From contig NZ_WBXO01000008.1 in the NCBI RefSeq assembly GCF_008933955.1, positions 1 through 64,000 on the forward strand: a stretch of 64,000 nt of DNA. Reading direction: 5' to 3'. Source of the DNA: Heliorestis acidaminivorans (lineage in GTDB: Bacteria > Bacillota > Desulfitobacteriia > Heliobacteriales > Heliobacteriaceae). The position numbers and the translations under genes were made by a program. Below, piece after piece: positions 14,540-23,209 of this stretch. Position 1 is the first letter of the stretch, and every line of letters begins with the position of its first letter. The notes under the pieces were generated by a model. It had not been told where the DNA came from, searched no databases, and saw nothing but the letters and a program-made list of their open reading frames with translations.

Positions 14540-16777
14540 TTAGCTTCGTAAGAGATATCCGTATTCTCCGAAGTCACTGCTTACTACTACTTTACCTTGC
14601 TTAGTTAGTTCATCTTTCGTTGCCCTTATGAGCTGACTCATCGACACCTCTTTTCCTTCTGCCGCTGCTAGAAAGGCTGAGTTAACAGCAATGTTCTTAA
14701 TCCGCCCTCCAGAAAATTCGAATTGCTTAGCCAAGAAAGCGTAATCGATCTGCTTAGAAAGGGGAGTCTTCTCAGGAAAGACGTAGCGCCAAATCATTTC
14801 ACGCGATTTCTCATCAGGAAAAGGAAAATGTAGCACATAGTGAATTCGTCTCATAAAAGCATCATCTATATTGTTTATAAAGTTAGTAGCTAGTATACTA
14901 ACTCCTTCAAATTCTTCAATTTTTTGTAATAAGTAAGAAGTCTCTAAGTTGGCATAGCGATCACGAGCGTCTTTAACTTCTGTACGTTTACCAAAAAGGG
15001 CGTCACATTCATCAAAAAATAAAATAGCATTGCTTTTCTTAGCTTCTTCAAACATTTCTTGCAAGTTTTTTTCTGTTTCACCTATGTATTTAGATACAAT
15101 TTGTGACAGATCGATTTTATACATTTCTAACCCTAGCTCGTGAGCTATGACCTGAGCGGCCATCGTTTTTCCTGTGCCTGGTGGGCCACAGAATAACATG
15201 CTCAATCCCTTGCCATAGGGAAGTTTTTTGTCAAATCCCCATTCGTCTAAGACTACATGACGATATTTAACATGATTGCAGACTTGGTTCAACGTCTTTT
15301 TCTGGGCTTCTGGCAAAATAAGATCGTCCATTGTATAGCGAGCAAAGACGAGCGAGGCTTTCTCGTTCAGTTTGTGACTAACTTGTTTATAACAAGCCTG
15401 ATAGAGCTTTTGTCTGCTAATTACTTCCTCTCCTTGCCAGTAGGTCAAGCGACTGGCCTCCTGGCAAGCATCTGCTATTTGTCCTGCTGTTAAGTTGAAT
15501 TTGTTGGCTACTTCATATAGCTCTATTTCTTCTGCTAAAGGCAAATTATAAGCTATGTTCTCCCATAAGATTTTGCGCTCTATTCTATTAGGCAAATTGA
15601 TCTCTAATACTGCCCATTGGAAGTTGCTTTTACGATTAGAGTAAGACCAAGGCTTAGTCGATAGTATCAGCAAGGTTTCTACTCTTCCCTGTAGTTCTTC
15701 TAGCAATTCTGTCATTAGCCTGTCCATCGTTGATAGACCTGTGGAATCAGGATTTGCTAAGAGATCAAGTAATTCTTCAAAGTCAGTCAAGCATAAAATG
15801 GCATCATGAAGCAAAGCCTCACGAAGCGCTTGATTCAATTGTCTGTTATTGAGCGTACCATCAAGATTAAGTATGTTGCGTGTTTCTATAAAAATAACAG
15901 TTCGCTTAAGCTGATTACCTGCGCTTTTGACATGCAGTTTTTTCCCACTGCCTGGTGGTCCTTGAATAAAGCATGCTAATGGTCCTTGACTGTCTTGAAG
16001 TACTCTTACTAACTGATCTTGCCACTGTTGTTGAATCAACAAAGGTTCTACTTGAACACCTGGGAAAAAGAGCTTAATTCTCTTATTGCTACTATCGCGC
16101 AGACCTTTTATATCTAAAATAAAATAGAAGAGATCTTGGTCTAGTAACAACTCGCGCTCTAAGCTGTGGGAGCTTTCTTGGTTTTCTAAAAAGAAATAGC
16201 GAAAGAGCTTCTCTTCCATTCGTTGAATCAATACAGTTACTCGAAGACCTGCCTCTCCTGGCAGATAGAGTTTTATAGCTAGATCAGCAGTAGGTGACTT
16301 ACGTGTCACATCGTCTTGTAAGTAGCCAAAGATTTTTTCGTATTTTTTATCTAGGTGACGCAAAAAACTGAGCATTACTACATACTTTTCGAAGGCTGAT
16401 AGTTCGAGCATATGACTCATATAAGCAAAGGGTAAAAAAACTCCTGCTTTAGTTGTTACGACTGCTCTTTCTTCAAGATAGTTTTCAATCATTTCACAGC
16501 TATCATAGAAATTTATTTTTTCTTGTTCCTTCTTGCTGGTCTCTGATTCAAGGTTCATCCCTTCGAGCAAGCGGATCATTTCGTCCCGTCCAATAAGTAA
16601 GCCTTTAAATCTATCTAGCTTATGCTCATTAATTTGATCTATTTTCACGATGTGCTTTAAGTGAAAGGTAATTGTAAACTCGATATAAGCGATCCAGTCC
16701 TGAATATATTCATAGTTATCATTATAAGCTTTTAGGGCCTCGTCTTTATCCATGCTTTTTCTGACAATGGTCAGCAT
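14540..16777 (-). CDS. eCIS AAA+ ATPase (Afp15-like), two AAA modules
   Basis: A 745-aa protein. After a helical N-terminal region (1-240) comes a degenerate AAA module with GPPGSGKK (about 275; lysine where T/S binds nucleotide magnesium) and a weak Walker B (LCLTDFEE). The C-terminal module is canonical: GPPGTGKT near 530, Walker B ILFFDECDALFG near 588, sensor and arginine-finger region (DAFMRRIHYVLHFPFPD). AAA+ ATPases of this type are core eCIS genes (Afp15/Pvc15), needed for particle assembly or stability, and separate eCIS from phage tails. Last gene of the operon, 12 bases after the PAAR gene. Confidence 0.9.
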   Translation of the reverse strand: MLTIVRKSMDKDEALKAYNDNYEYIQDWIAYIEFTITFHLKHIVKIDQINEHKLDRFKGLLIGRDEMIRLLEGMNLESETSKKEQEKINFYDSCEMIENYLEERAVVTTKAGVFLPFAYMSHMLELSAFEKYVVMLSFLRHLDKKYEKIFGYLQDDVTRKSPTADLAIKLYLPGEAGLRVTVLIQRMEEKLFRYFFLENQESSHSLERELLLDQDLFYFILDIKGLRDSSNKRIKLFFPGVQVEPLLIQQQWQDQLVRVLQDSQGPLACFIQGPPGSGKKLHVKSAGNQLKRTVIFIETRNILNLDGTLNNRQLNQALREALLHDAILCLTDFEELLDLLANPDSTGLSTMDRLMTELLEELQGRVETLLILSTKPWSYSNRKSNFQWAVLEINLPNRIERKILWENIAYNLPLAEEIELYEVANKFNLTAGQIADACQEASRLTYWQGEEVISRQKLYQACYKQVSHKLNEKASLVFARYTMDDLILPEAQKKTLNQVCNHVKYRHVVLDEWGFDKKLPYGKGLSMLFCGPPGTGKTMAAQVIAHELGLEMYKIDLSQIVSKYIGETEKNLQEMFEEAKKSNAILFFDECDALFGKRTEVKDARDRYANLETSYLLQKIEEFEGVSILATNFINNIDDAFMRRIHYVLHFPFPDEKSREMIWRYVFPEKTPLSKQIDYAFLAKQFEFSGGRIKNIAVNSAFLAAAEGKEVSMSQLIRATKDELTKQGKVVVSSDFGEYGYLLRS

Positions 16778-16789
16778 GCTCGCACCTTC

Positions 16790-17176
16790 CTATGGTACCA
16801 TTATTTTTGCTTGTCCTGGTTGAGTAATTTGGATAATACCTGCCCAGTTACACATAAGCTTTGAACTATTATTCAAAGCTGGTTGATTACCTACCAGTAC
16901 GGTTGGTGAACCTGGCATCCAAGGGGCGCTGATCACAGGCATACATGGTTGTGGTGTCAGTACACCTAAGGCCGCCGCTGTTGCCGCCGCTACTTGAGGA
17001 TTAGCCATAGAAATACACATGCCAAAAGGCATGACATTGACCATGGGTTTGTTATCCATGATATTGGCTATAGCCTGTGTAGTCATTACTTTGTTCATAG
17101 GAGGAATCTGAAGTGACGATGGTGCTGTGCCAAAAGAACACTGACAGAGAGCGCCTCCGCAGACGAGAATAGCCAG
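16790..17176 (-). CDS. PAAR-like tip protein (DUF4280), CTG start
   Basis: A 128-aa tip protein that caps the spike of contractile machines. The DUF4280 signature is clear: NIMDNKPMVNVMPFGMC, AAALGVLTPQPC and SKLMCNWAG. The first ATG (17098) would remove the conserved N-terminus; the frame continues upstream as AILVCGGALCQCSFGTAPSS, which is the family's opening V-x-G-A-x-x-x-C-S-F-G-x-A-P-S. No ATG, GTG or TTG is available; CTG 17176, nine bases after AAAGGA, is the most likely start. Cysteines of the family that may bind metal are kept. It sits just before the ATPase gene. Confidence 0.85.
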   Translation of the reverse strand: MAILVCGGALCQCSFGTAPSSLQIPPMNKVMTTQAIANIMDNKPMVNVMPFGMCISMANPQVAAATAAALGVLTPQPCMPVISAPWMPGSPTVLVGNQPALNNSSKLMCNWAGIIQITQPGQAKIMVP

Positions 17177-17244
17177 AGTGAACCATCCTTTCTACTAATG
17201 CATTAGGATCTAAATACTGCATTAGGGGACAAGTCTATAATGCT

Positions 17245-18042
17245 TCATAAGACAAAGGTGGCTTGAACTTTTTTTCCTTCCTCTATCTTAAGAGAAAGCT
17301 TACTTCTATGTTCTTTATAGAATAAAAGTAGTTCTACCGTCTCTTCTCCCCTGCCCACTCTAGGAAGAGGCAAAACTACTCTAGCTTGCTCGTCTGTACG
17401 AAGACGCCAGAGGGGATAGACAAGAGCGCCTGCTGTGTATTGATTATGTAGAGGCTTTTCTAGACTATAGTGATTTTCTTTTGCTTCATAGGTTTTAATC
17501 TGAAAAGACTCCAGTTGACCATCTTCAGCTTCAATTAACCAGGACTTTCCTTCTAATCGATAGCTTTGCTTACTGTACAGTTTTATTATCTCTTGCCCCG
17601 TTGTTACATCTTCTACTAGTCTTAATGAAGTTGTAGAGCTTTTTACAGCAAGCCCTATAGCCTCTTTAACTAGTAGCTGTTTTTGCTCTTTTACGACTAC
17701 TTCAATACTGGTCAGCCCTTTGATCTCATTGCTATTAGGTTTGTGATACATATTGATATGAAAAAGTGCTGGTGCTTCTGAAGTCAGGTCCACTTCTATT
17801 TCTACTGGAACATAAGGTTCTGCCTCTATTGTAAAGCAGAGATACTTTGTATTGACTTTTTTCTGAAGATTGGTAAAGACATAATAACCGTTTTTTTTGT
17901 TGACATAGGACAAAGGGATCGCCATTTCTGTTTTTATTAGCCCATTGGTAATAGCATTGCCTGTGTGATCATCAGTGAGATAAAAGATGACTGATGCTTG
18001 TTCTTTGAATCTACTAAGAGGTGTTACAGTATTGCTAACCAT
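17245..18042 (-). CDS. eCIS-associated beta-rich protein, unknown function
   Basis: A 265-aa protein without signal peptide or membrane segment. The N-terminal third looks like a beta-sandwich with substitution-permitting loops (FYLTDDHTGNAITNGLI, GYYVFTNLQKK, AEPYVPVEIEVDL), similar in pattern to carboxypeptidase-regulatory-type or Ig-like folds; the rest is strand-rich. Genes of this kind lie next to DUF4255 in other eCIS clusters, which suggests a cap, baseplate or fibre-attachment role, but I do not recognise a family. ATG 18042 follows GAAAGAAGG. Confidence 0.6.
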   Translation of the reverse strand: MVSNTVTPLSRFKEQASVIFYLTDDHTGNAITNGLIKTEMAIPLSYVNKKNGYYVFTNLQKKVNTKYLCFTIEAEPYVPVEIEVDLTSEAPALFHINMYHKPNSNEIKGLTSIEVVVKEQKQLLVKEAIGLAVKSSTTSLRLVEDVTTGQEIIKLYSKQSYRLEGKSWLIEAEDGQLESFQIKTYEAKENHYSLEKPLHNQYTAGALVYPLWRLRTDEQARVVLPLPRVGRGEETVELLLFYKEHRSKLSLKIEEGKKVQATFVL

Positions 18043-18068
18043 TGTAATACCTTCTTTCTATAGAGAAA

Positions 18069-18091
18069 GTAGCCAGTATGTTGCTGGCTAC
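18069..18091 (-). terminator. Intercistronic hairpin at the end of the DUF4255 gene
   Basis: GTAGCCAG / CTGGCTAC with a 7-base loop, starting in the TAG stop of the DUF4255 gene. The T-run is on the plus-strand side (TTTTTTT), so it could stop antisense transcription and act as an mRNA 3'-end stabiliser on the operon strand. Confidence 0.5.
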
Positions 18092-18660
18092 TTTTTTTGC
18101 AGGTCAACCTGAAACTCAACGACAGGTCTTGTATTTCGATAGTTATCAGAAGCTAGATAAACGGGACCTACAACGTAATACATAGACAACTGATAAGGCT
18201 GGTTGTAGAGAGACCATATTTTTGCTTTATCGTCCATCGTAAGCGGTAAGGCTGTTATGTCTAATGTGGAGTTACTATTTTGCAGAGATCCTAAGAGATC
18301 GGAGCTACTTAATTTTGAGTTATCGTTTAAGACTTGAATAGCACGTCCTAGTATCCTTTGTTCATCAATTGCGCGATTAGCTTGTTCTGTTTTGGAGTAA
18401 ACGGTAAGCATATAGTAGAGCAAAAAAGGTGTAGGAGGATCTTGTTGTAAGCCAGGTCGAACATTAAGTAAGCGTTGACTGCCTAGGTTCTTTTTTTCTT
18501 CAATGTTATACATGTGTAGCCCTAGGATATAGTTGCCGGAGTCGTTAGGTGGGCAAAGTCCAATCTGTTCTTCCTTGGCCACAGGTTCAGGGGTCATTTT
18601 CTTTCTTAATAGTTCTAATAGCGTTCGGCTCACATCGGCCAGCAGTTCATAGCTATCCAT
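18088..18660 (-). CDS. DUF4255 family eCIS protein (Pvc16-like cap)
   Basis: A 190-aa protein of the DUF4255/Pvc16 N-terminal family: N-terminal helix (YELLADVSRTLLELLRKK), then GNYILGLHMYNIEEKKN, LLYYMLTVYS and the ending LSMYYVVGPVYLAS. In Afp/PVC particles Afp16/Pvc16 is the terminator that caps sheath and tube at the distal end. The size and order (just before the PAAR and ATPase genes) fit. ATG 18660 lies 26 bases after the preceding gene. Confidence 0.85.
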   Translation of the reverse strand: MDSYELLADVSRTLLELLRKKMTPEPVAKEEQIGLCPPNDSGNYILGLHMYNIEEKKNLGSQRLLNVRPGLQQDPPTPFLLYYMLTVYSKTEQANRAIDEQRILGRAIQVLNDNSKLSSSDLLGSLQNSNSTLDITALPLTMDDKAKIWSLYNQPYQLSMYYVVGPVYLASDNYRNTRPVVEFQVDLQKK

Positions 18661-18686
18661 CTAGGCAGGCCTTCCTTTCTCATGCT

Positions 18687-21062
18687 TTACCGTGAACGAG
18701 CATAGATAGTTTCATTGCCTGTCTCTGATGTCATTCGATAGGCGTCAAGAATAACTTCCAGCGGAATCCATGTACGGCCATAGATGCTTTCGATCGGTTC
18801 TTGCAAGCGCATTCTTCGATTGTTCACATAAACTATGTCACTGTTAACTGCATATTCAAGTAGCATCGTGTAACGACGATCTTGAATTACAATACGTTGA
18901 CGTTCTTCTTGCCACAGAATCTGTGAACCTAGGGCTTCGAATATAGGTCTAGCTTCTACGTATTTCGTTTTGTTACGCTCAATAATAGGTTCTCTTAGCC
19001 TAACTCCTAAGTCTTCGAAAACAAGCGTGTAGGGTCTAGGAAGCAGGGGAGGTTGTACTGTTGTTCTACTTGTTCCTACTCCTCTGTCTGAGGCTAGTTG
19101 TTCTATATTTTGAGCGAGAGCCGTCATGTTGTCAGCCGCACCATTCATAGCTCTTTCAACATACTGATTGGCTTTTGCCTTAACTTGCTCAAGAGCCTGT
19201 TCCAATTCGCTTTGCTTTTGTTGATTGCTCATCAAGTTATCAGGTAGCACTGATAGTAAATCTACTAAACCTTGGGCAACTTTATCTGCAGTTGTCATGT
19301 CATCGCGAGATAAAGCGTTTTTCAGATCCTGCTTTAACTGATCTAAGTTTTGCAAGCCTATTAGATTCTTGCCATCAAGTATGTTCTCGAGTCCTGCCAT
19401 TTGTACCATAAGTTGGTCTAGTTCATCTTGAATAAGTTTTTTATCATTAGCGTTAGTTGCTCCTGCTAGGCGATTGGCTAAGCTATTCTGACGTTCTAGC
19501 AAGTTTTTGTAATCTTGGGCAGCTTGATCTTGTCGTGCCTGTAGTAGTGAGTTGGCTGAGTCTAGCTGATCTTTGATCTGTTGCAAGGCTACAGAATCTC
19601 CTCGTTCAGCCGCAGTAAAATACTGCTCTTGTAAAGTAGCCATTAAGTTGCTTAAACGCTCCAAATCACTCATTGACTTGGCTACTTCTGGAGAAGCTTC
19701 TGCTTTGAGCCTAGCTAGTTCTTTTGCATATTTGTCTATGCTATCTCTAACCTGATCAGAGCCTTGCATAGCACGTAGTTTGTTAAGCCAGTCTTCTAGC
19801 ATTTTGGCATATGCTTCAGGATCAACACGAAGCTGGTAGAACTTAAGCAAGTCTTCCATTTCTCGAAGTACCTTAGCTGTACCTTGTCCTTGAAGAGAGG
19901 AGCTCACTTGCTCCATCGCTAAGCCTATAATCTTTAATTCTAGTTCCTTATCTAGTATACGATTGTTATAAAGACTATCTATGGCTAGGACTTTCAGTAA
20001 ATCTTCTATTGCCTTATTTACATTACCTGATGCCGCTGATTTGCGCATTTCTTGACTGAATTCGTCGGCCATTTTGTCTAAGACTTGGTCAGGTTTAGCT
20101 CTGTCAGACCTAGCTTCTGCTTTTATTAATGCTTGATGAAGTTCATTAAGAGTCGTTCCTAGTCTACTAAGGAATTCTCCATCTTCTAGCATGCTAGCAA
20201 TTTCCGTCGCTTCATTGATTCTTTCTATAAGCTTATCAAAAATAAAGGCATCTCGTTCAGCTCTTGCTATAGCTTTTTGTTCTGCAGTCATGTTAATTAA
20301 ACGGTCTGAGGAGGTTTTCTGATTGATTAATTGCTGAATTATGGCATCATAGCCGTCAAGCAATTTGTTCATCTCATCAATAAAGCTGTCTTCGACAGGT
20401 TGAAAAATCTTGTCCAATAGAGCAATTTTTGCTTTCGTATCTTCTATTTGCTTATCCAGATCTCTGCCGCTGTCGCCACCGTTCTTTGCTAGCTCTTCAA
20501 GTAGTGCTTTGAGTTTGCCTTCTTGAATCTCTTTAACCATCTTCAAGAGATCCAATTCTGATAACATTTCAGGGTTAGCTGGTGAGTCAATTTCTTGCAA
20601 ACTTACTTGCTTGCCTGTACCTAGTTCTATGGTAATACCGTCACGCTTTGTCCAGTGTGTAAGCACCAAGCCATCAATTACAGAATCAGCAACTGCGTTG
20701 CGAGATGATACAGTGATATCAACTAGTGATGTAGCGTTGGTAATGTCATACCAAACACCTCGATTTAAGTCAGACTTGTAAAAAACTTTGTCCTGAACAA
20801 TCTCATCATCTTTTTTCATCAATTCGTCCACACTGCGCAGAGCAAGGTCTAAGATCTCTTGGTTAAGAGCCTCAAAAGCAATCAAGTGCGTGCCTATAAT
20901 TAATGTTTTATCAGGTATTTCTCGAGCTGAAGGACGTTGATTAGCTTCCGCTTGCAATAATTGACCATACCCTGACATGAAAGTTAGCAGGCTAATTAAT
21001 AGGGATATAACTATCCCGGCGGTGAATTTTTTGTTGAAAGGTCTTTCAGGCAACCTGTTCAT
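18687..21062 (-). CDS. Secreted coiled-coil protein with stalk (copper amine oxidase N-like) domain
   Basis: A 791-aa protein (ATG 21062 chosen: AGGAGAGAGG precedes it; an ATG at 21086 lacks a site). Residues about 14-36 are a signal sequence or anchor. The middle (150-680) is almost wholly helical, with D/Q/K-rich coiled coils and LEDILDGKNLIGLQNLDQLK-type heptads. The last ~95 residues form a stalk domain, the copper amine oxidase N-terminal type common on clostridial surfaces (VEARPIFEALGSQILWQEE, WIPLEVILDAYR). This is the last gene of the envelope module in the eCIS operon; a wall-spanning or anchoring part is plausible. Confidence 0.75.
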   Translation of the reverse strand: MNRLPERPFNKKFTAGIVISLLISLLTFMSGYGQLLQAEANQRPSAREIPDKTLIIGTHLIAFEALNQEILDLALRSVDELMKKDDEIVQDKVFYKSDLNRGVWYDITNATSLVDITVSSRNAVADSVIDGLVLTHWTKRDGITIELGTGKQVSLQEIDSPANPEMLSELDLLKMVKEIQEGKLKALLEELAKNGGDSGRDLDKQIEDTKAKIALLDKIFQPVEDSFIDEMNKLLDGYDAIIQQLINQKTSSDRLINMTAEQKAIARAERDAFIFDKLIERINEATEIASMLEDGEFLSRLGTTLNELHQALIKAEARSDRAKPDQVLDKMADEFSQEMRKSAASGNVNKAIEDLLKVLAIDSLYNNRILDKELELKIIGLAMEQVSSSLQGQGTAKVLREMEDLLKFYQLRVDPEAYAKMLEDWLNKLRAMQGSDQVRDSIDKYAKELARLKAEASPEVAKSMSDLERLSNLMATLQEQYFTAAERGDSVALQQIKDQLDSANSLLQARQDQAAQDYKNLLERQNSLANRLAGATNANDKKLIQDELDQLMVQMAGLENILDGKNLIGLQNLDQLKQDLKNALSRDDMTTADKVAQGLVDLLSVLPDNLMSNQQKQSELEQALEQVKAKANQYVERAMNGAADNMTALAQNIEQLASDRGVGTSRTTVQPPLLPRPYTLVFEDLGVRLREPIIERNKTKYVEARPIFEALGSQILWQEERQRIVIQDRRYTMLLEYAVNSDIVYVNNRRMRLQEPIESIYGRTWIPLEVILDAYRMTSETGNETIYARSR

Positions 21063-21106
21063 GCATCCTCTCTCCTTCCCGACCATCTAGCTTAATCATA
21101 AATTGG

Positions 21107-23209
21107 TTATTCGGGAGCTATTAGTAAGCCTGCCTCTTTCGATGTTTCCTGCAAGGTCAATTGATTGACTACATTCCCATTCAAGTACAGTTTGACAAGT
21201 AACTTTTCTGGTTCAGCAAAAACATTTGGTAAATGACTAATACTTGTTCCTGCACTATAACGCTCGTTGCCGATCTGAGTCTGATTAGCATCTGCATAAT
21301 GTAAGGAAAACTCATCCCAGAATAAGTCTTGCTCAATGATTATGTCAAAGACACTTTTGTAAAGATTCTCTTGTGTCACTTGCCAGGTGCCTATAGGCAC
21401 TTCTTTTTCTTCTTCTAAGGTTTCTTCACTTGCACCCTTTAGTAACAAAGGACCGGTGATGCCCATGCCGTCTAGTTCAGCTACATAGCGTACTTGATCG
21501 TCTTGATATAACTTGACATAGAGCATGGTGTTATCTTCATAGCTCAAGGGCAGGTGACTGATTGTTTCGTTTTTCTCTGTTCTCTCGCCTATTTGCACAT
21601 GATTTGCCGTGTAAAGTTCATAATGGGTGGCTCGTACATGATCTGGAAGTCGAATGCCAAAGGTGAACTTGTAGTCAGTAAGTAACGTTTCTATGTACCA
21701 GACTGCCTCACCATCTCCATCGATGATCCATGAGTCGCCATCGTCTAAATCTACATTACGGAAATCGCCAGAAAGTAAATCAAGGTAACCACTGCTGTAT
21801 AAGTTGAACATAGCAATTGTTTGTCCATAGTCAAGTAAGGCTTCATAACGGCTATCTTCTTGGTCATAAAAGTTCATCTTTTCAGAATGAAGCTCCTGGA
21901 AACCGAGCAAACCTAGCTTGTTCTCTCTCTGACTAAGCTGATAATTGCGCTCCATACGTATTAAATTCTGTACGGCTTCATCGTTGCTTGCTTCCATCTG
22001 CTTCAAAGTAAAATAGGTGTCTTTTACTTGTTCGATAAGAAGTTCGCGAATATCTTTTTCTTTTTCAATAGCTTTCTCTCGTTCAATCAATGCGTTGAAT
22101 AAGGCATATTTTTCATCGTCAAAATAGCGTTCCGCTATTGTGCCTAGCTTGAACCATTCCTTAGGAATCTTAATTGTAACAAAGAGAATTTTTAGAGTGA
22201 AATTTCCTCGCCAGGGCTCTTCTATTCGATCAAGGGCCGGGTGGTAATAGTTGTCAATGAAATCGTCATAATCTATGGATGCATCTAGTTTTTCTGCTTG
22301 CTGTCCAATTTGACTTTGTACATACCTAGTCATAGGTCGTACAATTCCACCCCAACGATTTTCATAAACTTGTATAAGTTCTACAACTTTGGCTTGAGCA
22401 ATCTGGCGCTCTTGTGTAGCTTCCAATAGGGTAAAGTCATATTTTGCGGCATGGTCAATGATAGCATCTAGATGACTGCGGTCTACTTCGGCCTTAGGAA
22501 TGACATCTTCGAACTGGGTGTTCACATCTAACTTTAGATTAGTTAGTTTTTCTAGTTTGTTCAGGCTCTTTTCTAGATCCTGCACAGCCTTTCTCAAGCT
22601 TTTCTGATGGTTAGTAAGTGAACTTTCCAAGTATCGCACATCTTTTATATCAGCTTGTCCTAGTTTTTGCTGTTGCTTTAACCGCTCTAGTGTTTCTTTA
22701 GTTTCGTTGATGTATTTCCATTTGCGATCTACTGTATATTTAGCCAGTAAAACTTGATAGTAGGCTATTTCAGCATTGTGCTTAGCAACAAGAGTTTCAT
22801 AGCGCTCCTTATGCCTCAGTATTTGCAAGTCCGAGTTGATCTGAGGGATCTTCATCAGCAGTTCTATTTCTCTTGGCAAGGTATTTAATGTTGGCAGATT
22901 GATATCCATTAATAAGGTAAACCAAGGGTACCGTTCCCTTTTGCGAGCAATTCTAATTGCTTCAATTGCTTCTCGTCGTTCAATGACTTTCTTGATGCGA
23001 TCAGTCTGCGCATCTCTCAATCCTTTGCTATTGCTTATAGAAAAATGAATCGCTTCTTGAAGGGTCAGTTCTTTGGTCGGTGGCTTTGCTGTTGATCTAT
23101 TCGCCATGACTGGCTCTAGCCCCATACTCCCCATAATAAGGGTGACGATAAGTAGGGCTGATAGAATTTTGATTAGTTTATTGGAGAATCTCTGCTGTCT
23201 CTTTTCCAT
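21107..23209 (-). CDS. Secreted TolC-like coiled-coil protein
   Basis: A 700-aa exported protein (signal peptide about residues 12-36, ending VMA). Residues 45-480 have the TolC/outer-membrane-efflux pattern: LTLQEAIHFSISNSKGLRDA, then long helices with KLGQADIKDVRYLESSL, and a second half-repeat (QREIAQAKVVELI-like, NKLGLLGFQELHSEKMNFY). The C-terminal 200 residues are strand-rich and unlike TolC. TolC-like coiled coils also occur in monoderm spore-formers where no outer membrane is expected. The ATG directly follows the MORN gene stop, with GGAGGG before it, so it is co-translated. Confidence 0.65.
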   Translation of the reverse strand: MEKRQQRFSNKLIKILSALLIVTLIMGSMGLEPVMANRSTAKPPTKELTLQEAIHFSISNSKGLRDAQTDRIKKVIERREAIEAIRIARKRERYPWFTLLMDINLPTLNTLPREIELLMKIPQINSDLQILRHKERYETLVAKHNAEIAYYQVLLAKYTVDRKWKYINETKETLERLKQQQKLGQADIKDVRYLESSLTNHQKSLRKAVQDLEKSLNKLEKLTNLKLDVNTQFEDVIPKAEVDRSHLDAIIDHAAKYDFTLLEATQERQIAQAKVVELIQVYENRWGGIVRPMTRYVQSQIGQQAEKLDASIDYDDFIDNYYHPALDRIEEPWRGNFTLKILFVTIKIPKEWFKLGTIAERYFDDEKYALFNALIEREKAIEKEKDIRELLIEQVKDTYFTLKQMEASNDEAVQNLIRMERNYQLSQRENKLGLLGFQELHSEKMNFYDQEDSRYEALLDYGQTIAMFNLYSSGYLDLLSGDFRNVDLDDGDSWIIDGDGEAVWYIETLLTDYKFTFGIRLPDHVRATHYELYTANHVQIGERTEKNETISHLPLSYEDNTMLYVKLYQDDQVRYVAELDGMGITGPLLLKGASEETLEEEKEVPIGTWQVTQENLYKSVFDIIIEQDLFWDEFSLHYADANQTQIGNERYSAGTSISHLPNVFAEPEKLLVKLYLNGNVVNQLTLQETSKEAGLLIAPE

